A DNA stretch of 46,183 bases from Planctomycetota bacterium. Lineage in GTDB: Bacteria > Planctomycetota > UBA1135 > UBA2386. Below the pieces are notes generated by a model. It saw nothing but the letters and a program-made list of their open reading frames with translations, was not told the DNA's origin and searched no databases. Positions 9,034 to 16,399 of the stretch are shown here, piece by piece; position 1 is the stretch's first letter, and each line of letters starts with the position of its first letter. The stretch covers positions 1-46,183 of the forward strand of contig JADLHO010000058.1 in NCBI GenBank assembly GCA_020848735.1, in the 5' to 3' direction. A program made the translations under genes and the position numbers.

Positions 9034-10401
9034 TCAGCTCGTGACGATCTTCTTCAGGTGACTGCGGACGGCGTCCTGCTTGTCGATCAGCTTCGCCTGG
9101 AACTGCTCGACCGCCTTCTCGAGCTTCTTCCCGTCGCCGGAGTTGGCGGCCTCGGAGACGGCCGTGAGCGCCTTGGTCGCGTCGTCGTCCCCGCCCTCCA
9201 TCGCGAAGCTGAACATCAGCCCGGCCTGGAAGATGTTGTAGTCGTGCATCGAGCTCTCCATCTCGCCGTTGATGGCGAAGGACTTGAACCAGCTCGAGAG
9301 ACTGTTCACGCCGCCCTTCTCGAGGTGCTGCTTGCCGTAGTGTGCCGCGATTCCCGGCGCGGAGAAGCGCTCGGCGTAGCCGCCGACGCCGCGCTGGAAC
9401 CAGAGCGGGAGCTCGACGCCGAGATCGGCAGACACGCCGAGGATCCACGCCATGCCACCGGCGTGACGGAGCCAGTAGCGTCCCCAGTTCTCGTCCCACT
9501 TGGGACCCCAGCCATTGTCCCAGTTGAGGATGACCGGCCGCACGCTGCCCAGACCGCGCACCTCGAGTTCGGCGAGCGCCGGGAACACCGAGTAGGCCGA
9601 GCCTTCGGCACCGATCTGCGTGCCGAGCTCGCGGTAGTGATCGGTGTCGCGGGCGATGAGGATGAAGGGGCGGTGGGCCGGTGTCGGCATCATGCCCGTG
9701 AAGATGCGGGAGACGTCGCTGATCGACGAGTCGATCTCCAGGGCGAAGCCCTTGATCTCCGCCAGCGGGCGGTTGGACACGACCGTTGCGCTTCCCGTGC
9801 GGAAGAGCCAGGGAGTGCGGACGTCGGCGTGGAACTTGTCCGCGGCGGACTCATCGCCCCACTTGCCGTCGCCGATCGGGAATTGGCCCTGGCCGGCCTT
9901 CTCGGCGTCCTCGGGCGCGATGAACTCACCCGTCACCGGGTGACGCACCTTGCCCTCGGAGAAGGCGGCCTTCTCCGTCTTGGTCACCTTCTCGCCGTCG
10001 TGCCAGAAGATGCCCTTCTTGGCGTCGTCGACTTCCTCCTTGGCGACCCAGACGTCACCGACGAGGACGAAGCCCTTGGCCTTCATCTCCTCTTCGACCT
10101 TCTTCTTGCGAAGCGAGTCCGCCTTGGCCTTCGTGACCCACTCGCCCTCCCACTTCACGAAGCCGAGCATCTCGTTCGCCGGGGCATTGTCTTTGTCTGC
10201 CTTCAGCACGGTCTGCAGGATCCGGCGCATGTCGCTGACCATGCCCTTCTCCTTGGCCCAGGCCGCACACTCGACGAGTGCGGCGACGTCGCTCTTGGCG
10301 GCGTCCTCCTTGGCCTTGAGTTCCTTCTTGAGCTGCGCGAGCGACTGTGCGGACAGCGGTGCGATCAGCAGGAGTCCGATGAGCAACTGAGCGGTTTTCA
10401 T
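9034..10401 (-). CDS. Exported protein resembling an inactivated MA-type peptidase
   Basis: A 455-residue protein with a signal peptide (MKTAQLLIGLLLIAPLSAQS); ATG 10401 is the natural start. Residues 20-130 are Lys/Glu/Ala-rich and helical, with a WEGEWVTKAKADSLRKK block. From about 240, FILIARDTDHYRELG begins a region laid out like the peptidase MA family. Where HExxH would be, the sequence reads LRHAGGMAWILG (residues 311-322). Where the third ligand should be, it reads LPLWFQRGVGGYAERF, with R337 in place of Glu. Known families have W(F/L)xEG(L/F)AxY here. So the fold looks kept and the zinc site lost. It may be a binding or scaffold protein. The gene is 39 bases downstream of the HNH gene, same strand. 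Confidence 0.8.
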   Translation of the reverse strand: MKTAQLLIGLLLIAPLSAQSLAQLKKELKAKEDAAKSDVAALVECAAWAKEKGMVSDMRRILQTVLKADKDNAPANEMLGFVKWEGEWVTKAKADSLRKKKVEEEMKAKGFVLVGDVWVAKEEVDDAKKGIFWHDGEKVTKTEKAAFSEGKVRHPVTGEFIAPEDAEKAGQGQFPIGDGKWGDESAADKFHADVRTPWLFRTGSATVVSNRPLAEIKGFALEIDSSISDVSRIFTGMMPTPAHRPFILIARDTDHYRELGTQIGAEGSAYSVFPALAELEVRGLGSVRPVILNWDNGWGPKWDENWGRYWLRHAGGMAWILGVSADLGVELPLWFQRGVGGYAERFSAPGIAAHYGKQHLEKGGVNSLSSWFKSFAINGEMESSMHDYNIFQAGLMFSFAMEGGDDDATKALTAVSEAANSGDGKKLEKAVEQFQAKLIDKQDAVRSHLKKIVTS

Positions 10402-10440
10402 GCGCGTCGACGGAGGGTGGTCGGTTGGTCGTGGCAAGCG

Positions 10441-11061
10441 TCAGGTGCCGGTCGCGAAGCCCTGACCGTGACGATCGCCGAGGAACTGGTTCCAGGAGCC
10501 GGGCCAATCGGCTGCCCGGACATGGAGATGCGGTGTCCAGCGCGGAGCGCGCGGGTTCCGCATGAGGCGCAGGCCGGCTGTTCCGGGCAATCGATCGCCC
10601 TTGCGGGCATTGCAGCGGACGCAGGCGACGACGCAGTTGTCCCAGCTCGTCCGTCCGCCGCGGGAGCGCGGGACGACGTGATCGATGGTCAGCTGGGAAT
10701 GGGGCGGCCTGGTGCCGCAGTACTGGCAGCGGTGGTCGTCGCGTCGGAAGAGACTGGCGCGCGTGAACGGCGCTTCGAAGGACGGCACCCGGTCATACTG
10801 GGCGAGCTGGACGATCTCCGGCACGGGCAGCCAGCGGGTCGCGGTGCGGATCGAGTGGCGGCCTGGTTCCCCACGCAGTGAGGCCCAGGCGTCGAAGTCC
10901 TGCAGCGAGAGCGATCCCGGATCGACGACGCTCGCGATGCCGCGACAGATCATCCCCACGGCCCGCCGCACGATCGTCACATGGATCGGAACCCAGGAGC
11001 GATTTAGAACCAGCGTGGGTGCATCGAGCACGCTCCTGCGGGGTCTGTCGCTCGGGTCCAT
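10441..11061 (-). CDS. HNH endonuclease
   Basis: A 206-residue HNH nuclease. The C-terminal half has the complete zinc-associated HNH core: C112-x2-C115 (CQYCG), D127-H128 in TIDHVVPRSRGG, N142 in WDNCVVACVRCN, and C147-x2-C150. The N-terminal half (VLNRSWVPIHVTIVRRAV) is the opening of a widespread bacterial HNH family that is not linked to restriction. By family knowledge it cleaves DNA and often acts as a repair or housekeeping nuclease; its target is unknown. The ATG start at 11061 is the only one that keeps the conserved opening. No methylase or mobile element lies nearby, so a restriction role is unlikely. Confidence 0.9.
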   Translation of the reverse strand: MDPSDRPRRSVLDAPTLVLNRSWVPIHVTIVRRAVGMICRGIASVVDPGSLSLQDFDAWASLRGEPGRHSIRTATRWLPVPEIVQLAQYDRVPSFEAPFTRASLFRRDDHRCQYCGTRPPHSQLTIDHVVPRSRGGRTSWDNCVVACVRCNARKGDRLPGTAGLRLMRNPRAPRWTPHLHVRAADWPGSWNQFLGDRHGQGFATGT

Positions 11062-11222
11062 GGGATGATCACACGCGCGGGATGGCGCGCGCCGGGAGTG
11101 TAGCGAGGCACTCGGCGGGGATCCGTCCTCGAGACTCCGCGTCGGCCCGCAGTTTCGCCGCGTTGCGGGGCGCCGCCGCCAGGGCTAGACTCACCGGACT
11201 TTCGACTTCTGCTCGGAACGCC

Positions 11223-11642
11223 ATGCCGAAGGTCTGCTCAGCACGTGTCGCTCCCGCCGTGCTCCTCCTCGCGCTCGGAGCCTGCTTGGGTTCCGCCCGC
11301 GATGGCACCACGGAGCAGGCGTCGGGACTCAGTCCGGTCCAGCTCGCGGACATTCCGGTCCCCGACGGGATGAAGCTCCGCGACTCGCTCAACGAGAGCC
11401 ACAGCTACGAGGTGGGCACCTTCCGCGTCGCCGACCTGCAGTACTTCGGGAACGTGCCCCTGACCGAGGTGGCGTCGTATCTGCGGGACCGCATGCCCCA
11501 GCACGGCTGGCGGCTCGTGAGCGATAACCTCGCCGGCGAGGCCGAGCTCGTCTTCGATCGCCGCCCCCATCGCGCAACCTGCCGGATCTGGAACGACGGC
11601 TCCGTCACGCGGCTGCACGTCGGGGTTCGCACGCCCGATTGA
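11223..11642 (+). CDS. Predicted lipoprotein, unknown function
   Basis: A 139-residue protein starting at ATG 11223 (the longer reading upstream is read-through). Lipoprotein signal: MPKVCSARVAPAVLLLALGACLG with lipobox LGAC near residue 20. The mature domain reads DIPVPDGMKLRDSL, then a FRVADLQYFGNVPLTEVASYL block, then MPQHGWRLVSD and VFDRRPHRATCRIW. This pattern (prolines, a YxG turn, a helix with a 'HGW' end) resembles small envelope lipoproteins annotated as unknown in delta-proteobacteria. I cannot name the family. It precedes the cyclophilin-like gene by 68 bases on the same strand. Confidence 0.8.
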   Translation: MPKVCSARVAPAVLLLALGACLGSARDGTTEQASGLSPVQLADIPVPDGMKLRDSLNESHSYEVGTFRVADLQYFGNVPLTEVASYLRDRMPQHGWRLVSDNLAGEAELVFDRRPHRATCRIWNDGSVTRLHVGVRTPD

Positions 11643-11710
11643 CCGTGCGGTGCCGCGACGGCGCGCACGCATTCCACAGCTTTCACACCAGTCTGTCTGC
11701 GAGTGTCTCC

Positions 11711-12976
11711 ATGACTCAGAACGTAGCCCCGGGCATCGCCGGGACGATCGACGCCCCGAGCCGCCTCGAGCTCTTCTGGGAGCGCAACAAGGGCCTCGTC
11801 TACGCCGGCCTCATCGCAGCCGTGCTGGCGATGGGTGTCTATTACGGTTGGAAGTACAAAGCCGATCGCGATCGTTCGGAGGCCTGGACGGCGCTGGCCG
11901 TGGCAGCGAAGCTCGACGAAGGTTACGCCAAGCCCAACAAGTCCTGGGACAGCACCTTCAAGGGGATGATCGCGCAGAACCAGCAGTTCGCTGCGTATTA
12001 TTACTTCCAAGCGAAAGCATCCCTGGTTTCCGACCTGATCGATCAGGTCAAGGGCAGCGACGACGCCAAGCTCAAGACTCTGGCGGATGGAAGCGATGCC
12101 CGGGCGCCCCTCGCCCTCTGGACGATCGCGAATCGTGCGCTCGCCGCGGCGGACTTCGATGCAGCGAGCTCGCGGCTGAGCGATCTACAGAAGCGCTTCC
12201 CGGACCACTTCCTCTGCAAGGAGTCCAGCTACCCGGTCCAGTGGCGGCCGGAGATCAAGGCTCCCGAGGAAGAGAAGCCGGCGACGACCACGAAGCCCAA
12301 GAAGGCGGAGTACGAGCCGGCGAAGGCGGGCAGCCTGGTGGCGATGAAGATCGAGCAGGTCGCTGCGGAGCGCGAGTTCCGCGCCGCGCATCCGGAGTTC
12401 TACACCGCGCCGGAACCCGACTCGGCCGAGACCCTGGTCTTCGAGTTCGAAGGTGCGGGCGTCGTGAAGATCAAGCTCTTCAAGACTCGCGCCCCGAAGC
12501 ACGCCGAGCGCCTTCTGGCCTTGGCTCGGGAGGGTGGCGGTTTCTGGTTGGGTCAGCGGGTCCACCGCGTGGAGCGCTCGGTTGACGCCGCCAGTGCCAG
12601 CGCCAGTTCGCCCAGCCACTTCGCGTTCGGCTTGGCGAGCACGAAGGAAGACGACCGCACGAAGTGGAAGGAAGACGCCGAGATCGACGCGGCGAACCTC
12701 GTCGAGGCCGAAGATTCGGGGGTGAGCCACTTCCCGGGCATGGTCTCCGTCGAGGCCGGCAAGGACGGCAAGTCGCAGGTCGAGCGGATCGTGATCAACC
12801 TCGACGATGAAGCGGCGAGTGCCGACGGCAACCGCGTCGTCATCGGCAAGGTCGTCGAGGGAATGGACACGGTGCGCGAGATCGTGAGCGCCGAGTTTGC
12901 CGACGACGCGGCGGCCAAGAGCGGTCGCGGCCGTCCGCTCGACGGGTTCAAGATCACCGCGGTTCGCGTCGAGTGA
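11711..12976 (+). CDS. Membrane-anchored protein with YfgM-like N-terminus and cyclophilin-like C-terminus
   Basis: A 421-residue protein. ATG 11711 is followed by a cytoplasmic leader, then one transmembrane segment (LVYAGLIAAVLAMGVYYGW, about residues 36-54). Next comes a helical region, likely TPR-like (about 60-160, containing RALAAADFDAASSRLSDLQKRFPDH). A Pro/Lys linker follows (about 180-200). The C-terminal 170 residues look like a cyclophilin peptidyl-prolyl isomerase: VVKIKLFKTRAPKHAERLLALA, then HRVE, later FPGMVSV and the end NRVVIGKVVEGMDTVREI. The catalytic Arg (HRV) is kept, but the usual QGGD block is missing, so isomerase activity is uncertain. The layout recalls the YfgM-PpiD pair at the Sec translocon, here joined in one chain. 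That role is inference. Confidence 0.8.
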   Translation: MTQNVAPGIAGTIDAPSRLELFWERNKGLVYAGLIAAVLAMGVYYGWKYKADRDRSEAWTALAVAAKLDEGYAKPNKSWDSTFKGMIAQNQQFAAYYYFQAKASLVSDLIDQVKGSDDAKLKTLADGSDARAPLALWTIANRALAAADFDAASSRLSDLQKRFPDHFLCKESSYPVQWRPEIKAPEEEKPATTTKPKKAEYEPAKAGSLVAMKIEQVAAEREFRAAHPEFYTAPEPDSAETLVFEFEGAGVVKIKLFKTRAPKHAERLLALAREGGGFWLGQRVHRVERSVDAASASASSPSHFAFGLASTKEDDRTKWKEDAEIDAANLVEAEDSGVSHFPGMVSVEAGKDGKSQVERIVINLDDEAASADGNRVVIGKVVEGMDTVREIVSAEFADDAAAKSGRGRPLDGFKITAVRVE

Positions 12977-12989
12977 GCAGCCCGGCCCG

Positions 12990-13012
12990 GCGGGAGCTCA
13001 TCTAGCTCTCGC
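12990..13012 (+). terminator. Hairpin between convergent cyclophilin-like and parB genes
   Basis: Nine-base stem (GCGGGAGCT/AGCTCTCGC with one G-T wobble) and a 5-base loop, starting 14 bases after the stop at 12976. It is not followed by a T-run. The rest of the 248-base interval to parB holds no clear gene. Confidence 0.42.
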
Positions 13013-13224
13013 GGCCTGACCCAGTCTGCTGCGAGGAAGGACGGCGCGTCTGGACTGAGGCGACCTGGCCGGAGTTCGCGCGAGTCTCCAGCTAGCTCGA
13101 CCTGGCTTCTCGCGGCACTTGCCGCTCCGGAGTGGGAGCTCGACGCGCGGGGAGTGCTGCTCGCCGCTCGAGTCCAAGTGACAGGCGCGATGTCCGATGC
13201 TTGCGGTCGCGCCTGGAGCTGCGC

Positions 13225-14100
13225 TCAGTCGCCGCTCTTCTTGAGTTGGCCGTAGACGCGCTCGAACTGCTCCCGGCCGCTGCAGTTGATCATGATCCGG
13301 GAGCGCTTGCGGCTGTACCGCACATTCACTTCAGCGCCCAGAACCGATGCCAGGGTCTCTTCGATCTCCTTGATCCAAAGCGGGCGGCTCTTTGGGGAAG
13401 CGCCAGCGGCCGGCTCTTCGGTTGCGCGTGGCACACCTTGCTTCATCTCCTGGACCAGGGCCTCGACTTGGCGAACGCTCAAGCGGTCGCGGATGCTCTT
13501 GTCGGCCAGGAGCTTCTGCGCTTCCTCGTCTGCGACACCCAGGATGGCTCGTGCGTGCCCCATGCTCAGTGTTCCACGTGAAACGTGAGCTTGGACCTCC
13601 GAGGGCAGGTCGAGGAGGCGCACGAAGTTCGTGACCGTGCTCCGGTCGAGACCGACCTGCCGGGCGACGTCGTCCTGGGTGCCCTTGGTCAGCTCCTGGA
13701 TCCTGCGGAACGCCTGCGCCTTCTCGATCGGGTTCAGATCCTCCCGATGAAGGTTCTCCACGAGCCCGAAGATGGCTGCCTGATCGTCGCTGATGCTCCG
13801 AACCAGGGCGGGGACTCGCTCGAGGCCAGCGAGCTTCGCAGCGCGCCAGCGACGTTCGCCGGCGATGATCTGGTATCGATCCCCGACCGGTCGAACCAGG
13901 ATCGGCTGCAGGAGACCGGCGCTGCGGATCGAAGCCGCGAGCTCCTCGATCTCGTTCGGCGCGAACTCTCGCCGTGGCTGAAATGGGTTGGCGACGAGGC
14001 GGGAGACGTCGAGCTGCGCGACCGACTCCGATGGAGCACCACTCTCCGCGCTGCCGGAGAGGAAGTAATCGAGACCTCGACCGAGCTTACGTTCGACCAT
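13225..14100 (-). CDS. parB: ParB/Spo0J chromosome-partitioning protein
   Basis: A 291-residue CTP-dependent DNA clamp that loads at parS and works with ParA in segregating replicated chromosomes. The N-terminus KLGRGLDYFL is the ParA-contact peptide. The CTPase/ParB-N domain shows NPFQPRREF (about 39-47), GLLQPILVR and GERRWRAAK (81-89), followed by ENLHREDLNPIEKA. The central HTH (QDDVARQVGLDRSTVTNFVRLL) and the LSMGHARAIL segment are intact. The C-terminal LWIKEIEETLASVLGAEV/RIMINCSG dimerisation domain is present. Starting at ATG 14100, it overlaps parA by 14 bases. A near-consensus parS lies inside the gene. Chromosomal type, not plasmid type. Confidence 0.95.
   Translation of the reverse strand: MVERKLGRGLDYFLSGSAESGAPSESVAQLDVSRLVANPFQPRREFAPNEIEELAASIRSAGLLQPILVRPVGDRYQIIAGERRWRAAKLAGLERVPALVRSISDDQAAIFGLVENLHREDLNPIEKAQAFRRIQELTKGTQDDVARQVGLDRSTVTNFVRLLDLPSEVQAHVSRGTLSMGHARAILGVADEEAQKLLADKSIRDRLSVRQVEALVQEMKQGVPRATEEPAAGASPKSRPLWIKEIEETLASVLGAEVNVRYSRKRSRIMINCSGREQFERVYGQLKKSGD
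13570..13585. promoter_or_regulatory. parS centromere-like site inside parB
   Basis: TGTTCCACGTGAAACG matches the 16-base palindromic parS consensus TGTTTCACGTGAAACA at 14 of 16 positions, including the whole CACGTG core and GTGAAAC arm. It lies within the parB coding sequence. No other full-length match was seen elsewhere in the window; the other CACGTG hexamers lack the flanks. parS sites inside spo0J/parB are known in other bacteria. Confidence 0.85.
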
Positions 14101-14824
14101 GGAGTACCTCGCGAACCAGCTCGCCGTAGGCGAGCGAGCCTTTCGCATCGAGACGATAGCGAAACAGGGTCTGACCGTGGCTGGCTGCTTCCACGAATGT
14201 CAGATCTCTGAGGATCAGGGACTGAAGGAGCTTCTCGCCGAGGTTGCGACGGAGGTTCGCTAGCACCTCGTGTGTGATCGACTCACGCAGGTCGACCATC
14301 GTCGGAACGACTCCGAGCAGCTCGGCGCGACCTGGGAACTGTTTCCGCGCTGCGCGGAGGGTCTGGATCATCTGACTCAGCCCGTGCATCGCGAAGAACT
14401 CGGACTGCACCGGGAGCAGCACGCGCTCGCAGAGTTCGAGTCCGGCCCAACCCCATGCATCCATGCGCGGCGGGCAGTCGACGATCATCCAATCGACCCC
14501 CGCCTCGGCGAGGGCGTCCCGTAGCGCCAGTAGCTTCCGCGTGTCGGGCACCGTGCCGCGGTCGATGTTCCGTCTTGCGCCTGGCGAGGGGAGGAGCCAG
14601 AGATGGTCTTGGAGCGCCTGCAGAACGGAGAAGGGGCTCTCCGGGTCTGAGACGTTGCCGCTGTCGTCGACCATCCCCTCGAGCCCCAAGGTGGCATTCC
14701 CTTGGGGGTCGAGGTCTATGAGGACGACGACGGCGCCCGCGAGCGCCAGCCCGTGTGCCAGGTGCACTGCGGTCGTGGTCTTGCCCACTCCGCCTTTCTG
14801 ATTTGCCAGCGCGATCGATCGCAA
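14087..14824 (-). CDS. parA: ParA/Soj chromosome-partitioning ATPase
   Basis: A 245-residue Walker-type ATPase that drives ParB-parS segregation. Deviant Walker A KGGVGKTT is at residues 10-17, followed by LIDLDPQGNATLGL and later WMIVDCPPRMD (Walker B). The end DLRESITHEVLANLRRNLGEKL is typical of Soj. There is no ATG. I choose TTG 14824 because the protein then begins in line with the Soj family (LRSIALANQKGGVGKTT) and GAGGGG lies 8 bases upstream. A second TTG at 14884 would add 20 residues. It overlaps parB by 14 bases and is divergent from the membrane gene at 14939. Certain as a family member; the start is less so. Confidence 0.93.
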   Translation of the reverse strand: MRSIALANQKGGVGKTTTAVHLAHGLALAGAVVVLIDLDPQGNATLGLEGMVDDSGNVSDPESPFSVLQALQDHLWLLPSPGARRNIDRGTVPDTRKLLALRDALAEAGVDWMIVDCPPRMDAWGWAGLELCERVLLPVQSEFFAMHGLSQMIQTLRAARKQFPGRAELLGVVPTMVDLRESITHEVLANLRRNLGEKLLQSLILRDLTFVEAASHGQTLFRYRLDAKGSLAYGELVREVLHGRT

Positions 14825-14938
14825 GCCGATGGCCCCTCTGGTATCGCTCCCTGGAATGTGTATCCACTGCGCGCCGAACCGCAACGGTGGCGACGCCGAA
14901 TCCCAGCGACTCTTGCCGGCGAAGCGCCGGGCCGCGAA

Positions 14939-15637
14939 GTGAAACCCTCGACTCGAAATGCTGCGACGCGCTTCGCGGCGCTCTTCGCTCTCGAAGTCCG
15001 AGAGTTTCGTCGAGGCTTCGGACTCCTGCTCGTGCTGACCTCAATGCTGGTGGTGAGCCTCTGCTTCGCGCAGGAGCCCCTCGCTTTCCGCCGCGCGGAG
15101 ATCGACTTTGCCTGGTCGAGCCTCGGCCGCATCGGCCTCGCGATGGCCGCTCTGGCCCCCGGCCTGCGGGCGCTGAGTCGGGCACCTCATCGAAGCGCAC
15201 TCGAGGGCCGCCTCTCGACTTCACCGTCGCTGCACTGCATCGCGAGGGGGACGGGCGCGAGCGCCGTCGCCGTGCTGACGGGTGGGCTACACCTTCTGGT
15301 TTGTATTACTGTAGAACGTATTACATGGGGAGAGACCAGCTCCGCCGCCGTCGCGGGCTTCGCGGTCCAAACGGCTCTCCTCGCCCTCGTCCTGGGACCC
15401 CTGTCGCTCTTCTTGGACTGGGTTCCCGGAACTGCGAATCGAGCCCTTGCCTGGCTGATCCTCCTCGCGACGCTGATCGCCTCGGGTTCGGACGCGGCCC
15501 TGCCCCAGACCGAGTCAGGCGCTCCGTTCCGATTCGACCAGGCACTGGACCCGGCACGACTCTCCGCCTTCTGTCTTGCGAGTCTCGGCGCCTACCTGTT
15601 GGCGCTCAGCCTCCCCAGCCATTCGCGTCGCGACTGA
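14939..15637 (+). CDS. Multi-pass membrane protein, unknown
   Basis: A 232-residue hydrophobic protein of unknown family with about six membrane segments, including FGLLLVLTSMLVVSLCFA, IGLAMAALAPGLRAL and AAVAGFAVQTALLALVLGPLSLF. The N-terminal EVREFRRGFGLLLVL and the arrangement recall ABC-2 type permeases or heme exporter CcmB-like subunits, but no ATPase is adjacent, so this is only a resemblance. The best start is GTG 14939; there is no ATG in frame at the beginning. Nine consecutive codons at 15299-15325 are all A/T-ending, in strong contrast to the rest (see findings). It ends 3 bases before the metallophosphoesterase and is likely co-transcribed with it. Confidence 0.68.
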   Translation: MKPSTRNAATRFAALFALEVREFRRGFGLLLVLTSMLVVSLCFAQEPLAFRRAEIDFAWSSLGRIGLAMAALAPGLRALSRAPHRSALEGRLSTSPSLHCIARGTGASAVAVLTGGLHLLVCITVERITWGETSSAAVAGFAVQTALLALVLGPLSLFLDWVPGTANRALAWLILLATLIASGSDAALPQTESGAPFRFDQALDPARLSAFCLASLGAYLLALSLPSHSRRD

Positions 15638-15640
15638 CCC

Positions 15641-16384
15641 ATGCGCATCGGAATCCTCGGCGACGTCCACAGCAACCTCGAGGCCTTGACGGCAGCAGTC
15701 GCCCGCCTGCGCGACGAGCGCGTCGAGCACTGGGTCCAGGTGGGCGACATCGTCGGTTACGGGGCTGACCCGATCGCCTGCGTGGAACTGGTGCGTGAGC
15801 TGCGATGCACCGTCTGTCTCGGCAATCACGACGCCGCCGTAGTCGGGTTCATCCCGACCGAGTACTTCAACCACTTTGCCCGGCGCGCGATCGAGTGGAC
15901 CCGGGAGCACCTTCGGCCTGCGGAGATGGATTACCTGCGCAGCCTGCCGCTGAAGGTCGAGCATCCGCTCTACACGGTCGTCCACGGCTCGCTCCACCTG
16001 CCCGAGCAGTTCGGCTACGTGTTCTCGCCCGTCGAGGCTGCGGACTCCATCGCGAAGCAGCGGACGAAGCTCGCGTTCGTGGGGCACTCGCACATCCCTG
16101 CGGTCTACATGCACCGCAACCAAGGCTCTCCGCGCGACCTGCAATGCGTTTTCGAGCCCGAGTTCGAGGTCGATGTCTCGAGCCATGACCGCGTGCTCGT
16201 GAACGTCGGGAGTGTCGGGCAACCGCGCGACGAAGACCCTCGTGCGGCATGCGCGGTCTATGACTCCGATGCGCAGATCGTTCGCGTCCTCCGTGCGGAG
16301 TACGACATCGAGACGACGCAGCGGAAGATCCGTGCCGCGGGCTTGCCCTCGGTGCTGGCGGATCGACTCGCGTTGGGGGTCTGA
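15641..16384 (+). CDS. Calcineurin-like metallophosphoesterase
   Basis: A 247-residue dinuclear-metal phosphoesterase of the YfcE/diadenosine-tetraphosphatase-like group. All five motifs are present: GDVHSN (residues 7-12), GDIVGYG, GNHD, VHGS and GHSH, followed by NVGSVGQPRDEDPRA, an end motif common in the group. No signal peptide, so it is cytoplasmic. The substrate (a phosphodiester, phosphoprotein or nucleotide) cannot be inferred from sequence. The start ATG 15641 follows the membrane-protein stop by 3 bases. It converges on hemW with a 15-base gap. Confidence 0.92.
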   Translation: MRIGILGDVHSNLEALTAAVARLRDERVEHWVQVGDIVGYGADPIACVELVRELRCTVCLGNHDAAVVGFIPTEYFNHFARRAIEWTREHLRPAEMDYLRSLPLKVEHPLYTVVHGSLHLPEQFGYVFSPVEAADSIAKQRTKLAFVGHSHIPAVYMHRNQGSPRDLQCVFEPEFEVDVSSHDRVLVNVGSVGQPRDEDPRAACAVYDSDAQIVRVLRAEYDIETTQRKIRAAGLPSVLADRLALGV

Positions 16385-16399
16385 GCGCAGACTCGTCGA

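Noticed and set aside
10441..11061. HNH gene as part of a restriction or defence island
   Set aside because: No methyltransferase, specificity subunit, transposase or other defence gene lies nearby, and the family has many non-restriction members.
14932..14950. GTGAAAC at 14939, a possible second parS
   Set aside because: Only one half-site; the CACGTG core and the other arm are missing.
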